DNA of 64,000 nucleotides, from contig JAFZPI010000048.1 of the NCBI GenBank assembly GCA_017552615.1, positions 48,010 to 112,009 on the forward strand. The letters run 5' to 3'. How positions within the stretch are numbered: the first letter of the stretch is position 1; each line of letters opens with the position of its first letter. The notes beneath the pieces are model-generated. The model was given only the letters and a program-made list of their open reading frames with translations. It ran no database searches and was not told where the DNA came from. Position numbers and translations under genes: made by a program. Below, in pieces: positions 7,836-16,186 of the stretch. This DNA comes from Clostridia bacterium (GTDB taxonomy: Bacteria; Bacillota; Clostridia; Christensenellales; Aristaeellaceae).

Positions 7836-9104
7836 GTGAGCAAACGCCTTGTTGCCCTGATTCTTGCGATCCTGATGGCTCTGTCCCTGATCCCCGCCGC
7901 GCTGGCGGAGGGCGAAGAGGAGCAGCCGCCGCAGGAGAACCCTGCAGAGACAATCAACGAAAATAACGGGGAAGAACCCGCCGGGAATCCCGCAGAGGGC
8001 CAGGAGACACCCGCCGAGGAACAGTCAGAACCGCCGATGGGCGACAACTACATTGAGCAGATCATTAACGACCCCAACGAGTGGCCCAAGACCATGTATG
8101 TCTACACCGAGAACGGCGGCACCCTGAACGTTCGCAGCGAGCCGATGGTTCGGGACGGCAACGTGATCGGGAAGCTCGAGTACGGTGCGGAAGTGATCGT
8201 GGAAGGCTATGTTGTGATCAACACCGACTGGAGCGTCATCCGTTACAAGAAGGGCCCCGACGGCGTCGGTTACGTCATGAACCGCTTCTTGGTGGACAAG
8301 AAGCCCGGCAAATCCAGCAAGCAGAAGGAAGCCGAACAGCGCACCCGCGACCTGGAGCAGATGAACAAGGAACTGGCCTCGGCTGAGATCTTTGACCAGC
8401 CCCTGATGGCGGTCGTCCGCGCGAACCGCACTTCCGGCTGGACCAACTTCCGTTCCGGCCCCAGCACGGCGGCGGACAAGATCGGCACCCTGCAGGACGG
8501 CCATGAGCTGAAGCTGATCGGCCAGACCAAGGACTGGTACCAGGCTGTTGACCTTGCGACCGGCAAGACGGGTTACATCCATAAGAACTTTATCACCGTG
8601 ATGGCCACGCCTGTACCCGAGGAAAAGCAGCAGCTGGGCCGCCTGAACGTCAACGGCGCGTTCACGCTGCAGTGCAGGCTGCCGGACGGCTACAAGATGC
8701 AGACCATCAACGCCATGGGCAGCAAGATCTTTGCGACCATCACCCCCGAGGACACACAGAAGCCCGTGCTCAGCCTCACCATTGCTTTCAACGAGCTCTA
8801 TTCCGACGTGCCGCGTCTCAACGACCTGGGCGAAGAGGACCTGAAGCTGCTGGAGGAGACCTTCACCGAGATGAACGATGTCGAGATCGGTTATCGCGAG
8901 ACCGCCTACGGCACGAAGCTGCTGGTAGCCCGTGAGACCGGCGACGACACTGACTTCGTGGACATCCTGACGGTGTACAGGGGCTATTTCATCGAATTCC
9001 TCATGACCCCCAACCCCGACGCGGCGAACCAGGAACTGACCGAAGCGCAGATCCAGATGTGCGTGGACTTCCTGAGCGACCTGGACTTTGTGGAAGCGAA
9101 CTGA
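7836..9104 (+). CDS. Secreted protein with two bacterial SH3 domains
   Basis: The GTG start at 7836 is set by AAGGAGG eight bases upstream. The 422-residue product has a signal peptide (hydrophobic core LVALILAILMALSLIP, cleavage near ALA-EG), then an acidic, proline-rich stretch to about residue 70, and two SH3b domains. The first is around 85-150 (GGTLNVRSEPMV) and the second around 190-255 (GWTNFRSGPSTAADKIGTL). The last 150 residues form an unrecognised domain. SH3b domains usually bind peptidoglycan, so it is probably cell-wall associated. A near-copy of its last 12 codons follows the stop. Confidence 0.85.
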   Translation: MSKRLVALILAILMALSLIPAALAEGEEEQPPQENPAETINENNGEEPAGNPAEGQETPAEEQSEPPMGDNYIEQIINDPNEWPKTMYVYTENGGTLNVRSEPMVRDGNVIGKLEYGAEVIVEGYVVINTDWSVIRYKKGPDGVGYVMNRFLVDKKPGKSSKQKEAEQRTRDLEQMNKELASAEIFDQPLMAVVRANRTSGWTNFRSGPSTAADKIGTLQDGHELKLIGQTKDWYQAVDLATGKTGYIHKNFITVMATPVPEEKQQLGRLNVNGAFTLQCRLPDGYKMQTINAMGSKIFATITPEDTQKPVLSLTIAFNELYSDVPRLNDLGEEDLKLLEETFTEMNDVEIGYRETAYGTKLLVARETGDDTDFVDILTVYRGYFIEFLMTPNPDAANQELTEAQIQMCVDFLSDLDFVEAN

Positions 9105-9149
9105 ACCATTGACTTCCTGAGCAAGACGGACTTTGTGCCGGCAGAGTGA
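9066..9149 (+). repeat. Tandem duplication of the gene's 3' end
   Basis: The last 39 bases of the SH3 gene (9066-9104) recur in diverged form at 9111-9149, ending again in TGA. The two encode DFLSDLDFVEAN and DFLSKTDFVPAE. The second copy has no start and is probably the remnant of a deleted tandem paralogue. Confidence 0.7.
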
Positions 9150-9321
9150 TTCTCGGAAAAGCGCCGAAAAAACTTCAGGAAAATGACTTTAGGAACTGCC
9201 ACCCTCCGGAATCCTGCGTATCAATAAGTGCAGGACGGAAAACAACACCGGTCTGCGGGAGGAAACTCCACGGAAAATAAAGACACAGCGTAAAGCTGAA
9301 GAATTGAAAGGAGACACTACC

Positions 9322-9564
9322 ATGTCTGAAATCGAGAACAATGCCATTGAACTGTCCCTGGAAGAACTGGATAAGATCGGCGGCGGCTACAAGCGCCCCG
9401 CGGAGAAGGCCGGCTTCACCATCTATCAGATTCAGAAGGGTGACAACCTGACCCGGATCGCCAAGAACCACAAATGCTCCATCAATGACCTTCTGAAGTG
9501 GAACCCCAAGATCACCGACAAGAACAAGATCTACGCCGGCGACTACCTCTACATCAAGAAGTAA
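9322..9564 (+). CDS. LysM protein with a double-glycine (bacteriocin-type) leader
   Basis: The 80-residue protein begins with about 22 residues containing ELSLEELDKIGGG, which matches the leader consensus LSxxELxxIxGG cleaved by peptidase-containing ABC exporters. The remainder is a single LysM domain (YQIQKGDNLTRIAKNHKCS, then DLLKWNP, IYAGDYLYI) that binds N-acetylglucosamine polymers such as peptidoglycan. There is no Sec signal. Cleavage after the glycines would release a basic cell-wall-binding peptide of about 58 residues. The start at 9322 follows AAAGGAG. No exporter is in the window. It may act on the wall of self or rivals; that is inference. Confidence 0.85.
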   Translation: MSEIENNAIELSLEELDKIGGGYKRPAEKAGFTIYQIQKGDNLTRIAKNHKCSINDLLKWNPKITDKNKIYAGDYLYIKK

Positions 9565-9580
9565 TTCAACCGAATCCATA

Positions 9581-9616
9581 CACCCGCGGCTTTCAGAAGG
9601 CCGTGGGTGCTTTTCT
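9581..9616 (+). terminator. Intrinsic terminator of the LysM gene
   Basis: A 10-bp stem (CACCCGCGGC at 9581-9590 with GCCGTGGGTG at 9600-9609, one wobble) is followed by CTTTTCTGT. Confidence 0.8.
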
Positions 9617-9668
9617 GTCTGTACATCCCGGAAAAACCAAACCAGAACAAATCCTTTTCACTTTTAGC

Positions 9669-9697
9669 TTGTGCATGAGCCCGTGAATTGGTATAAT
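9669..9697 (+). promoter_or_regulatory. Promoter for carB
   Basis: TTGTGC (9669-9674) and TATAAT (9692-9697) are 17 bp apart, 60 bases upstream of the carB start. Confidence 0.65.
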
Positions 9698-9757
9698 AGC
9701 CGACGGGCCGCACAGAGGCGACCTGTTTTCCCACGGACAGAAACGAGGGTGAAGCGC

Positions 9758-12700
9758 ATGGGCAAGAGAACAGACATCCGCAAAGTACTGATCATCGGCT
9801 CCGGCCCGATCATTATCGGCCAGGCCTGCGAATTCGACTATTCCGGCACCCAGGCATGCAAGGCGCTGCGGCAGCTGGGATATGAGATCGTGCTGGTGAA
9901 TTCCAACCCGGCCACGATCATGACGGACCCGGGCATTGCCGACGTGACCTACATCGAGCCCCTGAACGTCCAGCGGCTGGAGCAGATCATCGCCAAGGAG
10001 CGCCCCGACGCCATCCTGCCGAATCTCGGCGGCCAGAGCGGCCTGAACCTGTGCTCCGAGCTCCATGAGAACGGGATCCTCGACAAGTACGGCGTGAAGG
10101 TCATCGGCGTGCAGGTGGATGCCATCCAGCGCGGTGAGGACCGGATCGAGTTCAAGAAGACCATGAACAAGCTCGGCATCGAGATGGCCCGCAGTGAAGT
10201 GGCCTACTCGGTGGACGAAGCCCTGAAGATCGCCGATACCCTCGGCTACCCGGTCGTCCTTCGCCCCGCCTACACGATGGGCGGTGCCGGCGGCGGCCTG
10301 GTTTATAACACCGAAGAACTGAAAACCGTCTGTGCCCGCGGCCTGCAGGCCTCCCTCGTCGGCCAGGTGCTGGTCGAGGAGAGCGTCCTCGGCTGGGAAG
10401 AACTGGAGCTCGAGGTCGTCCGCGATGCCAAGGGTCAGATGATCACCGTCTGCTTTATCGAGAACATCGACCCGCTGGGCGTGCACACCGGCGACTCCTT
10501 CTGTTCCGCGCCGATGCTGACAATCCCGGAAGACGTGCAGAAGGAACTCCAGCGCCAGGCCTACCGCATCGTAGACGAGGTGCAGGTCATCGGCGGCACG
10601 AACGTGCAGTTTGCCCGGAACACCCAGACTGGCCGCATCATCGTCATCGAGATCAACCCGCGCACGTCGCGCTCCTCTGCCCTGGCGTCGAAGGCCACGG
10701 GCTTCCCGATCGCCCTGGTCTCTGCCATGCTGGCCTCCGGCCTGACCCTCGACGAGATCCCCTGCGGCAAATACGGAACCCTCGACAAGTATGTCCCTGA
10801 CGGCGATTATGTGGTCATCAAGTTTGCCCGTTGGGCCTTTGAGAAGTTCAAGGGGGTGGAGGACAAGCTCGGCACCCAAATGCGCGCTGTCGGCGAGGTC
10901 ATGTCCATTGGCAAGACCTACAAGGAAGCCTTCCAGAAGGCCATCCGCTCGCTCGAACAGGGTCGCTACGGCCTCGGCTGGGCAAAGGACTTCCACGAGA
11001 AGAGCAAGGAAGAGCTCCTGAAGCTCCTCCGCTTCCCCACCAGCCAGAGGCAGTTCGTGATGTACGAAGCCCTTCGCAAAGGCGCGACTGTTGAAGAACT
11101 CTATAAACTGACGGCGATCAAGCCCTACTTCCTCGAACAGATGAAGGAATTAGTGGAAGAGGAAGAAGAACTTCTCAAGTATAAGGGGAATATACCCCCG
11201 ATCGAAACCTTACGCCAGGCGAAGCTCGACGGTTTCTCCGACAAGTACCTGAGCCAGATCCTTGATGTCGCGGAAGATGATATCCGCGAAGTGCGCGAAA
11301 ACGCCGGGATCACCGAAGCCTGGGAAGGCGTGCATGTCAGCGGTACTCCGGACAGCGCCTATTACTACTCGACCTATCATCCGGCCAAGGCCACCCCGCC
11401 GATGCCGGAGAAGCAGAAGATCATGATCCTCGGCGGCGGCCCGAACCGCATCGGCCAGGGCATCGAGTTTGACTACTGCTGCGTGCACGCAGCGAAAGCC
11501 CTGCGCAAGGCCGGCTTTGCCACGATCATCGTCAACTGCAACCCGGAGACCGTCTCTACGGATTATGACACTTCCGACAAGCTCTATTTCGAGCCCTTAA
11601 CACTCGAAGACGTGCTGGCCATCTACCGCCACGAGCAACCGCTCGGTGTCATCGCCCAGTTTGGCGGCCAGACCCCGCTGAACCTGTCGGCTTCTTTGGA
11701 AAAGAACGGTGTCCGCATCCTCGGCACGCCGCCGTCCGTCATCGACATGGCGGAGGACCGCGACCTGTTCCGCGCCATGATGGACAAGCTTGGCATCCCG
11801 ATGCCAGAGTCCGGCATGGCCGTGAACTATGAGGAAGCGAAGGCGATCGCCGACCGCATCGGCTACCCGGTCATGGTACGGCCCAGCTACGTTCTCGGCG
11901 GCCGCGGGATGGAAGTCGTTTACAACGACGAGAGCCTGAAGGGCTACATGGCGGCGGCCGTGGGCGTGACCCCCGACCGGCCGATCCTGATCGACCGCTT
12001 CCTGCGCCATGCCATGGAGTGCGAGGCCGACGCCATCGCGGATGGCCACGACGCCTATGTTCCCGCGGTCATGGAGCACATCGAGCTCGCGGGCGTCCAC
12101 TCCGGCGACTCCGCCTGCATTATCCCGAGCCAGAACATCCCGCCGAAGCAGCTGAAGACGATCAAGGAATACACGAAAAAGATCGCCCGCGAAATGCATG
12201 TCCGCGGCCTGATGAACATGCAGTACGCCATCGAGAACGGTGTTGTCTACGTCCTCGAGGCCAATCCGCGTGCCAGCCGCACTGTGCCGCTGGTCTCCAA
12301 GGTCTGCAACATCGCGATGGTGCCCCTGGCCACGGAAATCATCACCGACGAGTTCACGGGCAAGGAAAGCCCGCTGAAGGGCCTAAAAGAACGGGTCATC
12401 CCTCATTACGGCGTGAAGGAAGCCGTCTTCCCCTTCAACATGTTCCCCGAAGTCGACCCGCTGCTCGGCCCCGAGATGCGCTCCACCGGCGAGGTGCTGG
12501 GCATCGCGGATACGGTCGGTGAGGCATACTTCAAGGCCGAGGAGGCTACCAAGACCGCCCTGCCGATGAGCGGCACCGTCCTGATCACGGTCAACGACAA
12601 GGACAAACCCGAGGTTGTGGAGGTCGCAAAGACCTTTGTGAAAGCAGGATTCAAGATCTTGTCGACATCGGGCACGGCAGCCCTGCTTATCAGCCATAAT

Positions 12701-12973
12701 ATCCCCGTCGAAGAAGTTTATAAGATCGACGAGGGCCGCCCGGACTGCTACGACATGATCACGAATGGCAAGGTTCAGCTTGTTGTCAACACGCCCATCG
12801 GTGCCGGCCGCGGTCCGGACGACAGCTACATCCGCAAGGCCTGCATCAAGTCCCGCGTTCCCTATATCACGACCATCGCCGCCGCCCTTGCCAGCGCGAA
12901 GGGCATCCTCGCGGTCCAGCAGGGCCAGAGCGAAGTGCAGTCCCTGCAGGAGAGACACAGCCATATCAGGTGA
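9758..12973 (+). CDS. carB: Carbamoyl-phosphate synthase large subunit
   Basis: CarB makes carbamoyl phosphate from bicarbonate, ATP and ammonia supplied by CarA, for arginine and pyrimidine synthesis. At 1071 residues it has the usual length: an N-terminal pre-ATP-grasp/ATP-grasp half (VLIIGSGPIIIGQACEFDYS; MGGAGGGL), an oligomerisation region around 400-550, the second half (ILGGGPNRIGQGIEFDYCC; VLGGRGMEVVYN), and a C-terminal MGS-like allosteric domain (GFKILSTSGTAALL). The start at 9758 is chosen by GAGGGTGA and by family alignment. It stands alone behind its own promoter; carA is not in the window. Confidence 0.97.
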   Translation: MGKRTDIRKVLIIGSGPIIIGQACEFDYSGTQACKALRQLGYEIVLVNSNPATIMTDPGIADVTYIEPLNVQRLEQIIAKERPDAILPNLGGQSGLNLCSELHENGILDKYGVKVIGVQVDAIQRGEDRIEFKKTMNKLGIEMARSEVAYSVDEALKIADTLGYPVVLRPAYTMGGAGGGLVYNTEELKTVCARGLQASLVGQVLVEESVLGWEELELEVVRDAKGQMITVCFIENIDPLGVHTGDSFCSAPMLTIPEDVQKELQRQAYRIVDEVQVIGGTNVQFARNTQTGRIIVIEINPRTSRSSALASKATGFPIALVSAMLASGLTLDEIPCGKYGTLDKYVPDGDYVVIKFARWAFEKFKGVEDKLGTQMRAVGEVMSIGKTYKEAFQKAIRSLEQGRYGLGWAKDFHEKSKEELLKLLRFPTSQRQFVMYEALRKGATVEELYKLTAIKPYFLEQMKELVEEEEELLKYKGNIPPIETLRQAKLDGFSDKYLSQILDVAEDDIREVRENAGITEAWEGVHVSGTPDSAYYYSTYHPAKATPPMPEKQKIMILGGGPNRIGQGIEFDYCCVHAAKALRKAGFATIIVNCNPETVSTDYDTSDKLYFEPLTLEDVLAIYRHEQPLGVIAQFGGQTPLNLSASLEKNGVRILGTPPSVIDMAEDRDLFRAMMDKLGIPMPESGMAVNYEEAKAIADRIGYPVMVRPSYVLGGRGMEVVYNDESLKGYMAAAVGVTPDRPILIDRFLRHAMECEADAIADGHDAYVPAVMEHIELAGVHSGDSACIIPSQNIPPKQLKTIKEYTKKIAREMHVRGLMNMQYAIENGVVYVLEANPRASRTVPLVSKVCNIAMVPLATEIITDEFTGKESPLKGLKERVIPHYGVKEAVFPFNMFPEVDPLLGPEMRSTGEVLGIADTVGEAYFKAEEATKTALPMSGTVLITVNDKDKPEVVEVAKTFVKAGFKILSTSGTAALLISHNIPVEEVYKIDEGRPDCYDMITNGKVQLVVNTPIGAGRGPDDSYIRKACIKSRVPYITTIAAALASAKGILAVQQGQSEVQSLQERHSHIR

Positions 12974-12979
12974 GCATTC

Positions 12980-13011
12980 AGGCCACGTCCGTTTCCCTGC
13001 GGGCGTGGCCT
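12980..13011 (+). terminator. Possible weak terminator after carB
   Basis: An 8-bp perfect stem AGGCCACG/CGTGGCCT (12980-12987, 13004-13011) follows the stop by six bases. Only a poor T-run follows (GTCCGTTCT), so read-through to the next gene is likely. Confidence 0.4.
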
Positions 13012-13045
13012 GTCCGTTCTCCGGAAAACGAAGGAGTTTAAAACC

Positions 13046-13384
13046 ATGCTGGAAGCCCGGATCTACGTTGGCCTGCACGACAAGGACAGCCATGAGCAGC
13101 GTTTTGACACGGAGAAATACAAGTCGATCCTGAAAAATGTCTGTAAAAACTACCGGACCGCCTTCTCGATGCAGGTGATAGAAGGCGGATATTTCCACGA
13201 GGACGGCACCTGGGTGGAGGAGAACACACTGCTGATCACCCTGATCGGCACACCGCGGAAAAAGGTATACGAGATCGCCCGGGATGTGTGCACTTTCTTC
13301 AACCAGGAATCCGTCATGATTACCGCCACAAAGGTCCTCACCTTCAACGTACACGATCCCCTGCCCGTGGAAACGGCCGACTGA
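13046..13384 (+). CDS. Small conserved-looking protein of unknown function
   Basis: The 112-residue protein starts after GAAGGAG. It has an alternating strand pattern (LEARIYVGLHDKDSHEQRF, then VIEGGYFHEDGTW and NTLLITLIG) suggestive of a small ferredoxin-like alpha/beta fold, perhaps akin to DUF3574. There is no signal peptide, membrane segment or cysteine motif. It follows carB closely and may share its transcript. I do not assign a function. Confidence 0.6.
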   Translation: MLEARIYVGLHDKDSHEQRFDTEKYKSILKNVCKNYRTAFSMQVIEGGYFHEDGTWVEENTLLITLIGTPRKKVYEIARDVCTFFNQESVMITATKVLTFNVHDPLPVETAD

Positions 13385-13409
13385 TCGCAGAAATGCCTAA
13401 GGAATGCTT

Positions 13410-14084
13410 ATGAAGGTTAAAGCCGTCATCTTCGATTTGTTTGAGACTCTGATCACGGAGTGGGGACACGAAAAATACACCAAGAGTAAAATCTGTGCAG
13501 ACCTGGGGATCGAAAGAGCACAGTTCGATGTTTACTGGGAGGAGAAAGAACAAGACAGATATACGGGAGATTTAAGCTTTGAAGATTCTATTCTGTATGT
13601 CTGTGAAAAATGCCCAAAACCGGTCGATCGTCTATCATTATCCAGGATCATTGATCACAGAATCAAGACCAAATCCGCATGCTTTGAATATGTGCATCCA
13701 CAGGTGTTTCAACTTCTGAGGATCCTGAGAGGAATGGGATTACGAACAGCCATCCTGAGCAATTGTTCCTCGGAAGAGGTCCAAGTCCTGAAAGAATCGG
13801 AAATATGCCAACTATTTGATGCGGTCGTCTTGTCCTATGAAGTCCATATGAGAAAGCCGGATGCCTGCATCTACGAAGAGACCGTCAAACGCCTGGGTGT
13901 CGATCCAAAGGATTGCCTCTTTGTGGGGGACGGAGGCAGCAATGAGCTCGCTGGCGCTCAAGAAGCCGGAATCAGGGCCATTCAGGCGAAATGGTATACC
14001 AATCAACACCCGCAAAAACGAGATACGATCCATGGCTTCTCATCAGCGGAAGAACCGCTGGATATACTGAAGTATATTGAATAA
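13410..14084 (+). CDS. HAD-superfamily hydrolase
   Basis: The 224-residue protein carries HAD motif I (VIFDLFETL; the second aspartate is replaced by glutamate in DLFET, as in some haloacid-dehalogenase-type members), motif II (TAILSNCS), motif III lysine (MRKPDACIYEE) and motif IV (CLFVGDGGSNELAGA). This fits a small-molecule phosphatase or dehalogenase with an alpha-helical cap. The second ATG (13410) is preferred because TAAGGA sits six bases upstream of it. Base composition drops toward AT here, starting a run of accessory genes. Confidence 0.85.
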   Translation: MKVKAVIFDLFETLITEWGHEKYTKSKICADLGIERAQFDVYWEEKEQDRYTGDLSFEDSILYVCEKCPKPVDRLSLSRIIDHRIKTKSACFEYVHPQVFQLLRILRGMGLRTAILSNCSSEEVQVLKESEICQLFDAVVLSYEVHMRKPDACIYEETVKRLGVDPKDCLFVGDGGSNELAGAQEAGIRAIQAKWYTNQHPQKRDTIHGFSSAEEPLDILKYIE

Positions 14085-14100
14085 ACTTAAGGACTTGAAA

Positions 14101-14172
14101 TCTCCCAAAGCAGTTGACGTTTCTCCCAATATAGCATATAATTTGGGAGAAAAATGGAAGGCTTGGGAGAAA
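14101..14172 (+). promoter_or_regulatory. Fic promoter with four phased TCTCCCAA operator copies
   Basis: TTGACG (14114-14119) and TATAAT (14137-14142) are 17 bp apart. Four copies of the 8-mer lie at 14101 and 14122 (TCTCCCAA) and, inverted, at 14143 and 14163 (TTGGGAGA). They are spaced 21, 21 and 20 bp, about two helical turns. The central pair forms a palindrome around the -10 box, and one copy lies downstream. This is the layout of a cooperatively bound repressor site. Confidence 0.8.
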
Positions 14173-14186
14173 GAAGTTGATTGTGA

Positions 14187-15257
14187 ATGAGAGAATTTGA
14201 TTATTCAAAACTGGCCGACAGGACATGGGATAATGAGATCATCTCCTACATATCGAAGATCCACGAATATAAAGGCAAGCAGGAACTGTTCCTCCATCAG
14301 AAACCGGTGGAACTGGAGCGATTGACGGAAATTGCAAAGATACAGAGCACGGAAGCATCCAACCGCATCGAGGGAATCGTGACAACAGGATCGCGGCTGA
14401 AACAGCTTATCGGAGACAAAACGACGCCTCGAAACAGGGACGAAGAAGAAATCCTGGGGTACCGCAATGCTTTGAACATGGTTCATGAGAATTACAAAAT
14501 GATTCCCGTCAGAAGCAACTATATCCTTCAGATGCACAGGGACTTGCTGAAATATACAAATCTTTCCTATGGCGGGCAGTTCAAGACAACACCAAACGAA
14601 ATCGATATGGTTCTGCCAAATGGTGAAAAGATCGTTCTTTTCAAACCATTAGAACCATTTGAGACACCTGACGCTGTTAATATGATTTGTGAGAAGTATC
14701 AGGAATCTTTGGGAAAGGAATCTATTGATGAACTCATTCTGATCCCGTGCTTCATCCTGGATTTCCTGTGCATTCATCCGTTTACCGATGGGAACGGCAG
14801 GATGAGCAGACTTCTGACGCTTCTGCTGCTATACAGAAGCGGATACCTTGTAGGCCAGTATGTCAGCATCGAAAAAGCAATCGCAGACACAAAAGAAGCA
14901 TATTACGATGCGCTGCAGAAGGCAGATTACGGATGGCATGAGGATAAAAACGATCCAAAGCCGTTTATCAAATACATGCTTGGTATTATTCTTTCCTGCT
15001 ATCGTGAATTCGAAGCCAGGATGACGATTGTAGAAAAAGCCGGGGCCAAGAGTACCTCTTATGACATTGTCAAAGCAAGTGTCAGCGAAAGATTCGGTAA
15101 ATTCTCCAAGCAGGAAGTACTGGCCGCCTGTCCGAGCCTGGGGAGCTCCTCTGTTGAATCCGCATTGAAGAAACTCGTTGAGAATGGCGTTCTGGTGCGG
15201 ATCGGTTCCGGAAGAAAAACCCTGTATGCCAGGGCAGACGCTGTAAATGAACAATGA
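14187..15257 (+). CDS. Fic-family AMP-transferase with inhibitory helix and C-terminal winged helix
   Basis: The 356-residue protein has the Fic core motif H197-P-F-T-D-G-N-G-R, whose histidine transfers AMP (or another nucleotide part) to protein hydroxyls. An N-terminal inhibitory motif S58-N-R-I-E62-G63 fits the S/TxxxE(G/N) pattern of class II Fic proteins, which hold themselves inactive. The last 80 residues (FSKQEVLAACPSLGSSSVESALKKL) look like a winged helix-turn-helix. This suggests the protein binds the four operators upstream of its own start and autoregulates. The target protein is unknown. The ribosome binding site is weak (GAGAAAGAAG). Confidence 0.9.
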   Translation: MREFDYSKLADRTWDNEIISYISKIHEYKGKQELFLHQKPVELERLTEIAKIQSTEASNRIEGIVTTGSRLKQLIGDKTTPRNRDEEEILGYRNALNMVHENYKMIPVRSNYILQMHRDLLKYTNLSYGGQFKTTPNEIDMVLPNGEKIVLFKPLEPFETPDAVNMICEKYQESLGKESIDELILIPCFILDFLCIHPFTDGNGRMSRLLTLLLLYRSGYLVGQYVSIEKAIADTKEAYYDALQKADYGWHEDKNDPKPFIKYMLGIILSCYREFEARMTIVEKAGAKSTSYDIVKASVSERFGKFSKQEVLAACPSLGSSSVESALKKLVENGVLVRIGSGRKTLYARADAVNEQ

Positions 15258-15376
15258 AAGGCAAAATCGGGAAAGGAAAGAGGACTGAAGCGTAGATATC
15301 AAGAATCGAGGATTGTCCGGTATCATTTTGTTTTTGCTTTACTGGCCAAGATAAATTGGAATAGATGGAGGCGTAT

Positions 15377-16093
15377 ATGAGCAATATCGAAAAGTACAAG
15401 AAGTATTTCACAAAGGAATACCTGATGGGACCCAACTCGTTCAGGCTGCTGGATGAATTGATCCGCAGAAGGCCTGAAAATGTTTGCTTTAACCGGACGT
15501 TGGATCTGGGATGCGGTTATGCCCTGACATCGCTGTTTATCGCAAACGAAACGGATGCTGAGCGCGTATTCGCATTTGATCTTTGGGTCCCTGCGACAGA
15601 AAACTACCTGAGGATACAGGAAAATGGCCTGGAGAACAAGATTGTGCCCATTCACGGGGACGCCATGGATATGCCTTTCGCGCAGGGGTATTTTGATGCC
15701 ATTGTCAGTGTGGATGCATATCATTACTTTGGATGTAAAGAAGGCGTATTTTCTGATAAAATACTGCCATATGTCAAAAAAGGCGGTTCTGTGATGATCG
15801 CTGTTCCCGGATTGAAGGAACAGCCGCAAGGCGAGCTGAAACAGCTTTTTGAGACCTGGGCGGAAGGCGATGATTCGGAACTCTTCAAAACTGCCGCCTG
15901 GTGGGAAAAACTGCTGAAGGACGAGTGCAAAGGCCGGTGCAGTATCGAAGTCAAGGAAGCGGATTGTTACGATATCGCGTGGCGGGAGTGGTTTGAAACG
16001 GGGCATGAATACGGCTTGCGTGATCAGTCGTTTTTAGACAGAGGGCTGTATGATATTCTGAATTTCCTTCTGATTTATGTCAGGAAAGAATGA
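15377..16093 (+). CDS. Class I SAM-dependent methyltransferase
   Basis: The 238-residue protein shows SAM-binding motif I (LDLGCGYALTSLFIA), the acidic residue ending strand 2 (FAFDLW), GDAMDMPF (motif II) and the post-motif ISVDAYHYFG-type strand 4. This is the small-molecule methyltransferase pattern (Methyltransf_11/25). The start at 15377 has GGAGG five bases upstream; an ATG at 15365 overlaps that site. The substrate is unknown. It sits in the accessory run between Fic and a GNAT gene. Confidence 0.82.
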   Translation: MSNIEKYKKYFTKEYLMGPNSFRLLDELIRRRPENVCFNRTLDLGCGYALTSLFIANETDAERVFAFDLWVPATENYLRIQENGLENKIVPIHGDAMDMPFAQGYFDAIVSVDAYHYFGCKEGVFSDKILPYVKKGGSVMIAVPGLKEQPQGELKQLFETWAEGDDSELFKTAAWWEKLLKDECKGRCSIEVKEADCYDIAWREWFETGHEYGLRDQSFLDRGLYDILNFLLIYVRKE

Positions 16094-16186
16094 TATCGAC
16101 AAAATCATTTTGTTGGGTCAACTGGTAATTAGGAAAATCGAAAGTGAAAGAGGCTAAAGCATATCTCGCCCTGGAGGATGCCATTC

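Noticed and set aside
14187-15257. Fic gene as half of a toxin-antitoxin pair
   Set aside because: The inhibitory motif is inside the same protein (class II), and no separate small antitoxin gene precedes it.
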